64,000 nt of DNA from Dipteris shenzhenensis (GCA_047967505.1 CM106539.1); one strand, 5' to 3'; numbered from the stretch's first letter, positions 20,761 to 31,410 are shown. A program made the numbers and translations. Notes: generated by a model not told the origin, from the letters alone.

Positions 20761-23368
20761 GTTCTTCAAAAGGTGAGTTTTTTTCAACAATGTAGGTTGT
20801 TTGTTTGTTAGCTTTGGTTTTCTGAGTGTTTCTACTTGTATTGCTAAAGTTTTAAACTAGTTTTCATGCTTGATTAGAAAGGATTCAAACAAAAAACGAA
20901 ATTTCAAGAAAGAAAGAAAGAAACTCACCTCTTCTTTCTGTATTTCTCTTCCTTCTCTTCCTTCTCTTCTCCTCAATCTCCTCCTTTCCTTGTCTCCTCA
21001 ATCTTCTCTTTCCTTGTCTCCTTTCAAGAAGTTGCTTTTGTGATCTCCTCTTTCCACTAACATCTTATTTGAAAAAATGGGTTGTTTTCTCTGTTTTGTA
21101 GGGCCAGTCCACTACACCGAGCGGGACATAGTCTCTCTTTTGTGGGCCCAGTCCACTACACCGAGCGGGACATACTTTTACAGGTAAGTGCTTCCTCTTC
21201 TTTCCATTTAAGCTTTTTGTTATTTGCATTTGCTTGCAGCTAGCGCCTTAAGCGCTAGCTGCAGTGATGGGCGTAGGAACCCTCTCTTCCCCCTTCTCTT
21301 TTTCTCATTTTCCCCCTTCTCTTTTTTCCCTCTTCTCTTATTCTCTCTTTCCCCCTCTCTCTTTTCCCTTCTCTCTTTCCTTTCCCCCTTATTCTCTATT
21401 TCCGCATCCCTCTTATTCTCTTATGCTTATGCTTCTCTCATTCCGCATAAGCTCCTCCTCTATTTCCGCATGAGCATAAGCATGAGCTTATGCTTATGCT
21501 TATGCATAAGCATAAGCATAAGCATAAGCTCATGCTTATGCTCATTCATGAGCATGAGCTTATGCGTAACTTTCCGCAAGAGCTTATGCGGAAATAGAGA
21601 ATGAGAGAAGCATATGCTTCTCTCATTCTCTTTTTCCGCATAAGCTCCTTCTCTCATTCCGCATAAGCTCCTTCTCTATTTCCGCATGAGCATAAGCATG
21701 AGCTTATGCTTATGCTTATGCTTATATGCATAAGCATAAGCTCATGCTTATGCTCATGCGGAAATAGAGAAGGAGCTTATGCGGAATGAGAGAAGGAGCT
21801 TGTCATGAGCTTATGCGCAAGTTTCCGCAAGAGCTTATGCGCAAGTTTCCGCAAGTGCTCCTTCTCTTTTTCCGCATAAGCTCTTTCTCTCATTCCGCAT
21901 AAGCTCCTTCTCTATTTCCGCATGAGCATAAGCATGAGCTTATGCTTATGCTTATGCATAAGCATAAGCATGAGCTTATGCTTAAGCTCATGCTTATGCT
22001 TATGCTTAAGCTCATGCTTATGCTTAAGCTCATGCTTATGCTTATGCATCATGCTTATGCTTATGCTCATGCTCATGCTTATGCTTAAGCTCATGCGGAA
22101 ATAGAGAAGGGGCTTATGCGGAATGAGAGAAGGAGCTTGTCATGAGCTTATGCGCAAGTTTCCGCAAGAGCTTATGCGCAAGTTTCCGCAAGTGCTCCTT
22201 CTCTTTTTCCGCATAAGCTCCTTCTCTTTTTGCGCATAAGCTCCTTCTCTCATTCCGCATAAGCTCCTTCGCAAGTTTCCGCATGAGCATAAGCATGAGC
22301 TTATGCTTATGCTTATGCATGAGCTTATGCTTATGCTTATGCATAAGCATAAGCATAAGCTCATGCTTATGCTCATTCATGCTTATGCTTATGCTTCTCT
22401 CATTCTCTCATTTCGCATAAGCTCCTTCTCTTATTCCGCATGCAATTTTCCGCAAGTTTCCGCATGAGCTCCTTCTCTTATTCCGCATAAGCTCATGACA
22501 AGCTCCTTCTCTCATTCCGCATAAGCTCCTTCTCTATTTCCGCATGAGCATAAGCATGAGCTTATGCTTATTCATGAGCATGAGCTTATGCGGAAGTTTC
22601 CGCAGGAGCTTATGCGGAAATAGAGAATGAGAGAAGCATATGCGGATCTCATTCTCTTTTTCCGCATAAGCTCTTTCTCTCTTTCCGCATAAGCTCTTTC
22701 TCTTTCTCTTTTGCGTGAGCATATGCGGAAATAGAGAATGAGAGAAGCTTATGCTTCTCTCCTCCTCTATTTTCGCATATGCGGAAACATGAGCATAAGC
22801 TCATGCTCACCCATGAGCATAAGCATAAGCTCATGCGGAAAAAGAGAAGGAGCTTATGCGGAAATAGAGAATGAGAGATGCTTCTCTCCTTCTCTTTTTC
22901 TGCATAAGCTCCTTCTCTTTTTCCGCATGAGCATAAGCATGCGGAAACTCATCCTTCTCATGCTTATGCTCATGCATGTGCATGAGCTTATGCTTAAGTT
23001 TCCGCATAAGCTCATGCACATGCGTGAGCTTATGCGGAAATAGAGAATGAGAGAAGCATAAGCTCATTCTCTATTTTTGCATAAGCTCATTCTCTATTTC
23101 CCACTCTATTTCCCCCTTCTCTCATTTCCCCCTTCTCTCATTCTCTATTTTCCCTCATCTCTTTCCCTTTCTCTCATTCTCTATTTCCTCGTTCTCATTC
23201 TTTTCTTTCCTTTACATCTTCTTTCCCTCTTATCTTTCCCTCTTCTTTCCCTCTTTCCTTTCCCTCTTCTTTCCTTTCCCTCTTCTTTCTTCTTGCCTAT
23301 GCCTATGCCTATGAGAATGCTCATGTTTGTTTATTTGTTTTCTGTTTTCGTGTTTGTGTCTATGTTAG
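20761..23368 (+). other. Long spliced leader of the TNPA-like gene
   Basis: A donor-like AAAAGGTGAGTTTT (near 20770) precedes a noncoding exon at 21102-21183 (acceptor TTTTGTAG, donor CAGGTAAGTG). This exon holds two copies of a 30-base phrase containing CCAGTCCACTACACCGAGCG. A stem with 11-base arms GCAGCTAGCGC/GCGCTAGCTGC lies at 21236-21262. The main coding exon begins after TATGTTAG at 23368. The short exon and stem are recognisable in copy 2 (60237-60360), so the leader structure is a family trait. The many short open frames in this stretch are repeat-derived. Confidence 0.6.
21416..23080. repeat. TGCTTA/TAAGCA repeat field
   Basis: Blocks of (ATGCTT)n and (AAGCAT)n alternate with phrases like TTCTCTTTTTCCGCATAAGC. 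The two block types are reverse complements of each other, so long stems could form repeatedly. The field lies inside the probable leader intron of the TNPA-like gene. A related, weaker field occurs in copy 2 at 60430-61830. Confidence 0.85.
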
Positions 23369-23370
23369 AC

Positions 23371-24904
23371 ATGGGATCACGTCGCTCATCCGACGAGTAC
23401 GGACAGCCTCGCAGGAGGAGAGCTCACGATCTATATGCTCCAGAGGACTTTGATTCCTCTCAGGCGACTACCCCGAGGACTACCCCTGGTCCGACTCCTC
23501 TCGGTCCTAGCACTGTGACTACCCCTGGTCCGACCCCTCTTCCACGTAGCACTGCCACTACCCCTCAGGGGACTCCTTTGCTAGCCGCGCATGGATTTGT
23601 TGGGACTCCCGACGAGTTTGTAGCGCAGATGAGCGATGAGGAGGCAGCGAGATTCTTCTCTCTGCTCTCTCAGAGGACCTCCGCAATTCCTTCCCCTACA
23701 CCGACGGGTGGACGTACAGCCCAGCCATCCCCTCGCGCCCCTTCGACCGCGGGATCATCACCTGCGCATGCCTCCCGCAAGGGAAGGAAGAGTAGGATGG
23801 GCGGCTCATGTTGTGCTGACTTAGGAGATGTAGACGAGTCAGCACACTCACGCTCCTTTAGGTCTCCACTTGGTCCGGAGACACAGTATCAGTCGGGTCC
23901 CTTTCCCTCTCCTACTCCCACAGCTACTCCTCGATCCGGAAGCGGTCGCGCAGCTTCCACTCCTTCAGACTCTGCTACCGTCAGTCCCCCTTACTCATCA
24001 GGGGATCTCTCCTATCAAATCACATCTGCCGGAGAGATAATAGAAGACAAAAAGGGCAAAGCAGTGATGGCCGCCATGAGGCGGTTGATGAGTCATCACT
24101 TCAAGAGCGGCATAAATATCGATTGGCGGTATCAAGATGGCCAAAAGAAGCAGGCGGTGATCGATGAGTTAAAACTCAGATTTCCTAATCCGCCAAATGT
24201 GGAGTTTAATAACAGTTATATGCTCGAGCGCATGGGTTTGGTCCTAAAGCATCGCAGATCAACCATGCGTACTTCCATTACAAAGGGGTTGTCTAAACCC
24301 AGCTGGGCAGACAAAGCTGATTGGAAGTTCTTGAAGAAGCAGAATAGGGACCATCCTGAAATGTTCGAGGGTCAGAGGAGGGCTGCGAAGAGACGGCTGG
24401 ATGTCGTAGGTACTTCGCACTTTGGTGCAGGTGGACGGTATGCGTTCGAGGCAACCGTGGTAAGTTTACTTCTTTCCATTTAATGTATTGTTCTATTTGT
24501 TTTACTTACATATTACATGCACTTTAGCTAACTCTAACTCTCGTAAATTGGATCCACAGCAAGCTGCGATGGGTCGTCTTCCTACGGATGCAGAGACGCG
24601 GCGCGCATTTCGGATAGGAACCAAACCGTGGTTCATTGAGCAAGAGGCAATGGGAGCGACAGTCGATTGGGCTGAGGTGGCTGCTCGCACGGTATAAGTT
24701 TACTCCTGCTTGTAATCTCACTTTTTAATTTAAGTTCCAATCTAATTTTCGATTTATTTGGTTCAGTCTCAGGGTCAAAGCTCAAGCGTCCCATCATCAG
24801 AGACGAGCGATCAACAGGGGCAAGGATCGGACGCAGGTGCCGATGACGAAGGAGAAGACGCAGGTGTCGGGGACGAGGGAGAAGATGCAGGTGCCGAGGA
24901 CTAG
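23371..24904 (+). CDS. TNPA-like second protein of the CACTA element
   Basis: Three exons (23369-24459, 24560-24691, 24767-24904) join in phase 0 to give 452 residues from the ATG at 23371. Residues 1-230 are rich in Ser, Thr and Pro with low-complexity TTPGPTPL repeats. A conserved domain follows (LKLRFPNPPNVEFNN, then HFGAGGRYAFEATV at the exon-1 end). The C terminus is an acidic repeat (DEGEDAGV-type). The HFGAGG region resembles the plant Ptta/En-Spm 'Transposase_24' group. By position it corresponds to TNPA, which binds subterminal repeats; that function is inference. The longer open frame upstream of 23371 is leader sequence and lies before the splice acceptor. Confidence 0.8.
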
Positions 24905-25147
24905 GGAACAGCCCAACAAGACGATTCGGATTCGGATTCGGATTAGTAGTGGTAGTAGCATTTTTCATATCCGCTCGTTAGAGCCATTTTGTATCGCCCT
25001 TTCACAGGGTAATTTTGTTTCAAACACAGTTGTATATGTATATGCATTTCTTCCTCATCGTTCACAAGAACAATTTTGTATCACCCTGCAAGCAAGGGAA
25101 ATTTTGTTATAAAAAACTTTCTTTTGTAATTACAAAAAAAAGAAAAA

Positions 25148-25200
25148 GGTTAGTGGGGCTAAACAGGGCTTCCTTTTGGCCCTGTTTAGCCCCACTAACC
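25148..25200. terminator. Perfect 22-bp inverted repeat after the TNPA-like gene
   Basis: Arms of 22 bases (25148-25169 and 25179-25200, starting GGTTAGTGGGGCTAAACAGG) flank a 9-base loop, with an A-run before and a T-run after. The stem is perfect. It sits about 240 bases after the TNPA-like stop and just before the right palindrome cluster. It may aid transcript ending or insulate the element's end; no direct evidence. Confidence 0.6.
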
Positions 25201-25218
25201 ATTTTTTTTACCTTCTGT

Positions 25219-25390
25219 TAATCGTCGCTATATAGCGACGTTTACCAGTGTCGCTATATAGCGACGATTAACAGAGTCGCTATATAGCGACGTTTATATC
25301 GTCGCTATATAGCGACGATTACATCGTCGCTATATAGCGACGATTAACAGCGTCGCTATATAGCGACGGTTTATAGCGACGCTCCTTTTC
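25219..25390. promoter_or_regulatory. Right subterminal palindrome cluster
   Basis: Six copies of TCGCTATATAGCGA, separated mostly by ATTA-containing spacers, followed by broken half copies to about 25425. They are identical in core to the left and central clusters. Expected function: binding by the element's second protein. Confidence 0.88.
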
Positions 25391-25498
25391 CGACGATTAT
25401 AACGACTTTTATAGCGACCTTTGCGCCCGTGAAAAAAAAAATTTTTAATGTAAAAAGCGTCGGTATTTCCGTCGGAAAATGGCCTATGCCTTGTAGTG

Positions 25499-26180
25499 AC
25501 AACCACCAATAAATACATGGTCCTAGGTGTGATATTCTAAAAAGTACTCGTCAGATGGGGGAGCCACTTTGCAAGAAAGTCAATTTTAACTAGGTTGATG
25601 TGCATGCACAATATTGTGTCTATCGGTTATGCTTTGCATGGGGGATCACACATTATACACCATTTTCCCCCTAGTGTTATGCACATCCATCAAAGAACAC
25701 GCTTTTAATAGGTATATTATCATACCAAGTACTTATTGAATGGGCGTTCCACTTTGCATGGAATACCATACCACTGCTTTTGAGGCATGTGCAAAGTATT
25801 GTGCCCATCGGATATGCTTTACATGGTAGACTGAGTATTAAATACCGTTTTTGGCCTTGGTGTCATGTACAACCGTCAAAAAACACGATCGTAGGTGTAT
25901 TTTTCAAACAAGTACGGATGGGGATGCCACTTTGCACATAAGTCAATATTTCCTAGGTTGAGGAATGTGCAAAGACTTGTATCCATTGGATATGCTTTGC
26001 ATAGTCGATCTCACATTATACACCTTTTTGTTCCTAGTGTTATGCACAATCGTCATAAAATACGTTTGGAGGTGTGTTATCCAAACAAGTACTTATGGGA
26101 TGGCTGCACCACTTTGTATGCAAGTCAATACGACCTAGGTTGAGGTGTGTACAAATTTTTGTGCCCATCGGAGAAATGTA
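25499..26180. repeat. Satellite array, continuation
   Basis: About 3.7 monomers of the same satellite as 9957-15676, more diverged. After removal of the CACTA element and one ACA, the monomer at 15660 continues here (CAACCACCAATAAATACATGG against CAACCATGAAAAAACACGG). The array fades out at about 26175, at GTGCCCATCGG. No gene. Confidence 0.85.
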
Positions 26181-26450
26181 GATGCGATAATATTAGAAAA
26201 TTCTCGGTATGTGTATATGTGTGTGTGTGTGGCAAACAATTTTGATACAACAAAGTAAACACCTACTGCACAAATTATGCACTTCATACCTTGAGTAAAT
26301 AAACTTGTTGATGAGGATAAATACGCCCTTGAATAAAAGCACAGTTGTTGTATGACCACAATAGGATCGCTTTGACACCTGTGATTTTGCCCACATGTAA
26401 GTTTGCAAATAGTATAAAAAATCATATAATAATATATTAATAGTTTGCAA
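26181..26450. other. Unassigned AT-rich stretch
   Basis: No gene or clear repeat apart from a short TG run (26213-26231). It joins the satellite edge to the polypurine unit. A phrase ending ATAATATATTAATAGTTTGCAAATG near 26430-26450 recurs at about 26560-26585. Confidence 0.3.
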
Positions 26451-26780
26451 ATGTGTATAGCAAGAGAGTAATGGGAAGTGGAAGTGGGAGTGAGGAGGGA
26501 GGAGTGGAATGGGAGAGGGAAGTAATAGGGGTGTATGACAATAAGTATAAAAAATAGTATAATAATATATTAATAGTTTTCAAATGGCAAGTGAGTATGG
26601 GAAGTGGAAGTGAGAGTGGGGAGGGAAGAATGGAATGGGAGAGGGGAAGGTAATAGGGGAGTAGGATAATAAGGGAGTGAAATGAGTGAGGGGAGTTAAT
26701 AGGGGATGAAAAAGAGGAGGGTGAGATGGGGAAATATGGGATTTTGGGAAATGGGAGGAGTATGGGACGTGGTGGAAATG
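26451..26780. repeat. GGGAAGTGG-rich polypurine lead region, unit 1
   Basis: The plus strand is almost pure A/G with phrases like GGGAAGTGGAAGTGGGAGTG. A stretch of about 125 bases (CAAGAGAGTAATGGGAAG to ATAATATATTAATAG) is repeated once. Long minus-strand open frames are low-complexity Pro/Ser/His/Leu translations of this tract, not genes. A similar lead region stands before unit 3 (46130-46690). Confidence 0.7.
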
Positions 26781-26783
26781 TGG

Positions 26784-27257
26784 GATGGGAGTGGTGGCAA
26801 TGGGGGAGGAAGAAGAAATGGATGGGGGGAGGGCTAATGGAAGATTGGGATGAGGGATGGGGGTCCAATGGGAGAGGGGGAGTAATGGGAGCCAATGGGA
26901 GAGGGGATAAATGAAAAGCCAATAGGAGAGAGGGGAGGAATGGAAAGCCAATAGGAGAGGAGGAGGAAAACCTAATTTTTCTTATATATAGTCTTCCTTC
27001 TTCATTCATTCTCCCCTCATTGATGGGAGTGGTGGCAATGGGGGAGGAAGAAGAAATGGATGGGGGGAGGGCTAATGGAAGATTGGGATGAGGGATGGGG
27101 GTCCAATGGGAGAGGGGGAGTAATGGGAGCCAATGGGAGAGGGGATAAATGAAAAGCCAATAGGAGAGAGGGGAGGAATGGAAAGCCAATAGTAGAGGAG
27201 GAAAACCTAATTTTTCTTATATATAGTCTTCCTTCTTCATTCATTCTCCCCTCATTT
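26784..27257. repeat. Tandem duplication carrying the promoter-like module, unit 1
   Basis: About 237 bases, from GATGGGAGTGGTGGCAATGG to ATTCTCCCCTCATT, are present twice in tandem (26784-27020 and 27021-27257) with very few differences. Each copy ends in the module TTTTTCTTATATATAGTCTT followed by a pyrimidine-rich start region. TATA-like sequences are at 26982-26990 and 27217-27226. The unit therefore has two promoter-like modules in a row. Confidence 0.8.
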
Positions 27258-27360
27258 CATTCATTGAAGCAAGAAAGCAAGGACGATCAAGAAAGTAAGG
27301 AAGGAAGAGCAAGAAAGCAAGAAAGAGCAAACTTACAAACTTTTTCCAGGTACTTGCAAA
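27210..27360 (+). promoter_or_regulatory. Promoter-like module and first splice donor, polypurine unit 1
   Basis: Order seen: TTTTTCTTATATATAG (TATA-like), TCTTCCTTCTTCATTCATTC, CCTCATTTCATTCATTGAAGC, an A/G-rich leader, then TTTTTCCAG|GTACTTGCA, a good donor site at 27350. The same order occurs at 29655-29790 and 46770-46910. The shared arrangement is seen in the sequence; promoter activity is inferred. Confidence 0.6.
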
Positions 27361-27399
27361 TTTTTTTGATTAATTCTTTATCTAGATTTTTTTAAAAAA

Positions 27400-29165
27400 A
27401 TTGGAATTGGAAGAGAGAGGAACTAGAGAGAGAAAGGTTCTTGCTAGGAGGGGAGGAGAAGGAGAGGATGGAGGGGGCGGGAGGGGAGGGAGGGGGAGGG
27501 GAGGGAGAGGCAGGGGCAGGGTCGAGGGGGGGAGGAGGGGGAGGGAGCCGGGTAGGGAGGGGGGGGAGGGAGGGGCGGGGGCGAGGGCAGGGTCGAGGGA
27601 GGGAGGGAGGGGGGGGGTTCTAACGAGGTTGAGGGAGGTAGGGAGGAGGGGGGGAGGGAAGGGCGGGGTGGGGGGGAGGGGGAGGGAGGGAGGGAGGGGG
27701 GGCAGGGGGGTCTTGGTAGGGAGGGGGGAGGGGAGGGAGGGGGTGGAGCCGGGTGGGGGAGGGAAGGGGGGGTGGGTCTGGTGGGGGAGGGAGGGGAGGG
27801 AGGGGGGGAGGGGGGGAAGGGGGGGTCTGGCTGAGGGGGGGAAAGGGGGGGGCGCCAGACCCCCTGGATGGGGGGAAGGGGGCAGGGGGGGAAGGGGGCC
27901 ACGACTGTGGGAAGGGGGGTGGGGGGGGGCTGTCGGCCATGGCTACCAGACCCCCCTGGAGGGGGGGAAGGGGGGAGGGAAGGGGAGGGCAGGTGTGGTG
28001 GGGGAGGGAGGGGGGGTCTGACAGCCACGACTGCCACACTCGAAGGGGGGGAAGGGGGGCAGAAGGGGGGGTCTGGTGGCCGCGACTGCCAGACCTAGAG
28101 GGGGGAAGGGGGCGGAGGGGGGGTCTGGTGGCCATGGCCGCCAAAACCCCGTGGAGGGGGGGGAGGGGAGGGGAGGGGAGGGGGGGAGGGGAGGGGGGTG
28201 GGGGAGGGAGGGAGGGGGGGTCTGGCGGCTGCGGCCGCCAGGACCCCCTGGAGGGGGGGAAGGGGGGCGAAAGCAGGGAGGGAGGGGAGGGGGTGAGGGG
28301 AGCCGGGTGGGGGACAGAAGGAGGGAGGGGGGGTCTGGCGATCACGGCCGCCAGGATCCCCTGGAGGGGGGGAGGGGTCAAGGGAGGGAGGGGTCAAGGG
28401 AGGGAAGGGGGGGGAGGGGTCGAGGGACCGAGGGAGGGAAGGGGGCGGAGGGGAGGGGGGAGCGAGCAGAGGGGAGGGAGGGGGAGCAGGAGTGGATGGG
28501 AGGGGGGGAGCGGGGCAGAGGGGAGGGGGGGGAGGGGTCGAGGGAGGGAGAGGGGTGGAGGGGGGGGAGGGGAGCCGAGTGGGGGAGGGAGGGAGGGAGG
28601 GGGGGCAGGGGCGGGAGGGAGGGGCAGGGGCAGGGTTGAGAGGGGGGAGGGGAAGGGAGGGGGTGGGGGGGTCCCCTGGAGGAGCAGAGCGGAGGGAGGG
28701 TGAGGGGGGGGGAGCGGGAGCAGAGGGGAGGGGAAGGGAGGGGGTGGGGGGGGAGTGGTGGGAGGGGGGGAGCAGGAGCGGAGGGGAGGGGGGGAGGGGA
28801 GGGAGGGAGCAGGAGCGGAGGGTAGGGGGGGACGGGTCGAGGGGTCGAGGGAGGGAGAGGGGGGGAGGGGGGGAGAGGGGTTCTAGCGGTGGAGGGAGGG
28901 GAGGGGAGGGGAGGAGGGCGGGGTCGAGGGAGGGAGGGAGGGGGGAGGGGAGCAGAAGGAGAGAGAGGGGAGAGAGAGGGAGAGAGAGAGAGGGAGAGGA
29001 GAGGAGGGAGCCGAAGGAGAGAGAGGGGAGAGGAGGGAGGGGAATGAGAGAGAGAGTGAGGGGAGGGAGAGAGAAAGAGAGAGAGAGAGTGAGGAAAGGG
29101 AGAGAGAAAGAGAGAGAGAGTGAGGGGGAAGGTATGGGGAGAGAGAGAGAGTGAGGGAGAGAGAA
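27400..29165. repeat. G-rich polypurine body, unit 1
   Basis: About 1.75 kb that is almost entirely G and A on the plus strand (GGGGGAGGG-type), shifting to GAGA from about 28960. Pyrimidines are concentrated in short phrases such as GTCTGGTGGCCGCGACTGCC (28071-28090) and GTCTGGCGGCTGCGGCCGCC (28219-28238), which form stems and recur every 50-120 bases from 27860 to 28370. Open frames on both strands are low-complexity (Gly/Arg or Pro/Ser) and unlikely to be proteins. The strand could form G-quadruplexes or triplexes. Confidence 0.8.
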
Positions 29166-29189
29166 ACAAGGGAGTAGAGGACAGAGGTC

Positions 29190-29640
29190 GAATTCTTACA
29201 AGAGTGACAAATAAGATTTGACTTAGGAAAAGAATGAAAGAGACTTACTAGAAGAAAGTATCAAGAAGAATGTTGAACACAAATTTGAATTCTTACAACT
29301 AAGAGTAGAACTATCACGAGCAAGAGCGACAAATAAGATTCTTGCTCAAATAAGATTTGACTTACTATCACGAGCAAGAGCGACAAATAAGATTCTTTCT
29401 CAAATAAGATTACTATCACAAGCAAGAGCGGATTTGACTTACTATCACGAGCAAGAGCGACAAATAAGATTTGACTTACGAGAAGAATGAAAGGGAGTTA
29501 TGAGAAGAAAGTATCAAGAAGAATGTTGAACACAAATTTGAATTCAAAAGGAACGTATGAGAAGAAAGTATAAGAAGAATGTTGAACACAAATTTGAATT
29601 CAAATTTCCCTCTCTTTTTTGAAAATTCAAATTTATGCGT
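29190..29640. repeat. Short interspersed repeats between polypurine units
   Basis: Phrases such as GAGCAAGAGCGACAAATAAG and AAGTATCAAGAAGAATGTTG recur three or more times each. No gene. The region leads into the promoter-like module of unit 2. Confidence 0.6.
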
Positions 29641-29654
29641 AGGAGGAGTGGGCT

Positions 29655-29790
29655 AGTTTTTCTTATATATACTCTTCTTTCCATTCATTCATTCTCACTC
29701 TCTCCTCATTTCATTGAAGCAACCAAGAGCTGAAGAGAAAGGATAAGTGGAGCCTTCCTTTTTTCACTTTTTCTAGGTACTTGCATTCTT
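29655..29790 (+). promoter_or_regulatory. Promoter-like module and splice donor, polypurine unit 2
   Basis: TAGTTTTTCTTATATATACT (TATA-like at 29664-29671), then TCTTTCCATTCATTCATTC, CTCATTTCATTGAAGCAA, a purine leader and TTTTTCTAG|GTACTTGCA (donor at 29777). It matches the unit 1 and unit 3 modules in order and wording. Confidence 0.6.
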
Positions 29791-30050
29791 TTTCATTCGT
29801 CTTGTAATTCTTTTTCTTTACTTACAATTCCTTTTCAATTAGTTTCTTGTTAAAGTTTTTGAGTTCTATTTCTTAAAATTCATCTTGTAATTCTTTTTCT
29901 TTACTTACAATTCTTTTTCAATTAGTTTATTGTTAAAGTTTTTGAGGAGGGGGTCTTTTAGAAGGCATTACAATTCTTTTTAAATTAGTTTCTTATTTGA
30001 GTTTTTGAGTTCTATTTTAATTAGTTTCTTATTTATATTTGAGTTTGTAA
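29791..30050. other. T-rich intron-like stretch
   Basis: Follows the donor at 29777. The phrase TTCTTTTTCTTTACTTACAATTC-like is repeated (29808-29835 and 29890-29915), as is TTAGTTTCTT. No gene. It probably belongs to the first intron of unit 2. Confidence 0.4.
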
Positions 30051-31070
30051 ATTTGAGAAATCAGAGAGAATAGGGAGGGAGAGAAAGAGAGAGGAGAGAG
30101 GAGAGAGGGAAAGAGAGAAATTAAGAGAGAGGAGGGGCTCTTGGCGGCCGTGGCTGCCAAAGGGAGAGAGAGAATAGAAATGAGAGAGAATGAGAAATGA
30201 GAGGAGTAGGGAGGGAGAGAAAGAGAGAGAGGAGAGAGGGAGAGAGAGAGAGAGATTCACAGAGAGAAGAGGGGCTCCTTAAATGAGAGAGGAAGAGTAG
30301 GGAGGGAAAGAAAGAGAGAGGAGAGAGGAGGAGGAGAGATTAAGAGAGAGAAGAGGGTCTCCTGGCAGCCGTGGCTGCTTGAGGGAGGGAGAGAGTAGGG
30401 AGAGAGAGGGAGAGAGAGAGAAAGAGAGAGAGGGAGAGAGAGAGAAAGAGAGAGAGAGGGTAAGAGAGAGAGGGAGAGAGAGAGAAAGAGAGGGAGGGAG
30501 AGAGAGGGAGAGAGAGTGATGTTTATCAGAATGAAACGTGGTGAGAGGAGAGAGGGAAAGAGAGAAATTAAGAGAGAGAAGAGGGGCTCTTCGAGGCCGT
30601 GGCCGCCAAAGGGAGAGAGAGAATGAGAAATGAGAGAGAAGAGTAGGGAGGGAGAGAGATAAGAGATTAAGAGAGAGAAGAGGGGCTCCTTAAATGAGAG
30701 AGAAGAGGGGCTCCTTAAATGAGAGAGAAGAGTAGGGAGGGAAAGAAAGAGAGAGCTGAGACGTGGCCGCCAAAGGGAGAGAGAGAATGAGAAATGAGAG
30801 AGAAGAGTAGGGAGGGAGAGAAAGAGAGAGAGGGAGAGAGAGAATAAGAAATGAGAGAGGAGTAGGGAGGGAGAGAAAGAGACAGAGGGAGAGAGACAAG
30901 AGATTAAGAGTAGGGAGGGAAAGAAAGAGAGAGCTGAGAGAGGGAGAGAGAGAAGAGAGTCTCCTCGCAACAATGAAAGAGAAGAGTAGGGAGGGAAAGA
31001 AAGAGAGGGAGGGAGAGGGAGAGAGAGAGAGATAAGAGAAGAGGGAGACTTAGGGAGAGAGAAAGAGAGA

Positions 31071-31122
<52 letters not shown>

Positions 31123-31241
31123 GGGAATGAAACTTCTCTGCTAGAAGAGCAGGGAGGGAAAGAGAGGGAGGGAGAGGGAGAGAGAGAGAGAGAGGGAAGA
31201 GAAGAGGGAGACTTAGGGAGAGAGAAAGAGAGAGAGGGAGG

Positions 31242-31274
<33 letters not shown>

Positions 31275-31410
31275 GGAGAGAGAAAGAGAGAGAGGGAGAG
31301 AGAGGGAGGAATGAAACTTCTGTGCTAGAGGGAGGGAGAGAGTAGGGAGGGAGAGGGAGAGAGAGAGAGAAGAGAGGAGGGAGACTTAGGGAGAGAGAAA
31401 GAGAGAGAGG

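Larger units (their letters stand above)
15677..25498. mobile_element. CACTA (En/Spm-type) transposon, copy 1, apparently intact
   Basis: This is a 9,822-base element with CACTACTACACA at the left end and ...CCTTGTAGTG at the right, flanked by ACA duplications. It carries two divergent genes: a TNP2-type transposase on the minus strand (16116-20179) and a second, TNPA-like protein on the plus strand (23371-24904). Both read through without a break once GT-AG introns are removed. Identical 16-bp palindromes cluster at both ends and between the genes. The uniform palindromes and intact reading frames suggest a recent insertion that could be autonomous; that is inference. Confidence 0.93.

Noticed and set aside
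21460-22834. Met/Lys/His-rich open frames in the TGCTTA field
   Set aside because: Translations of a six-base repeat in both directions; no protein signal.
15769-25390. Regularly spaced palindromes considered as a CRISPR array or replication origin
   Set aside because: Spacers are short, AT-rich and not unique, the clusters sit at transposon ends and promoter, and the genome is eukaryotic.
27444-29169. Long open frames on both strands in G-rich DNA (up to 316 codons), looking like Gly-rich or Pro-rich proteins
   Set aside because: They follow from purine-only DNA, where stops are rare. Composition is low-complexity, several frames are open at once, and no motif is present.
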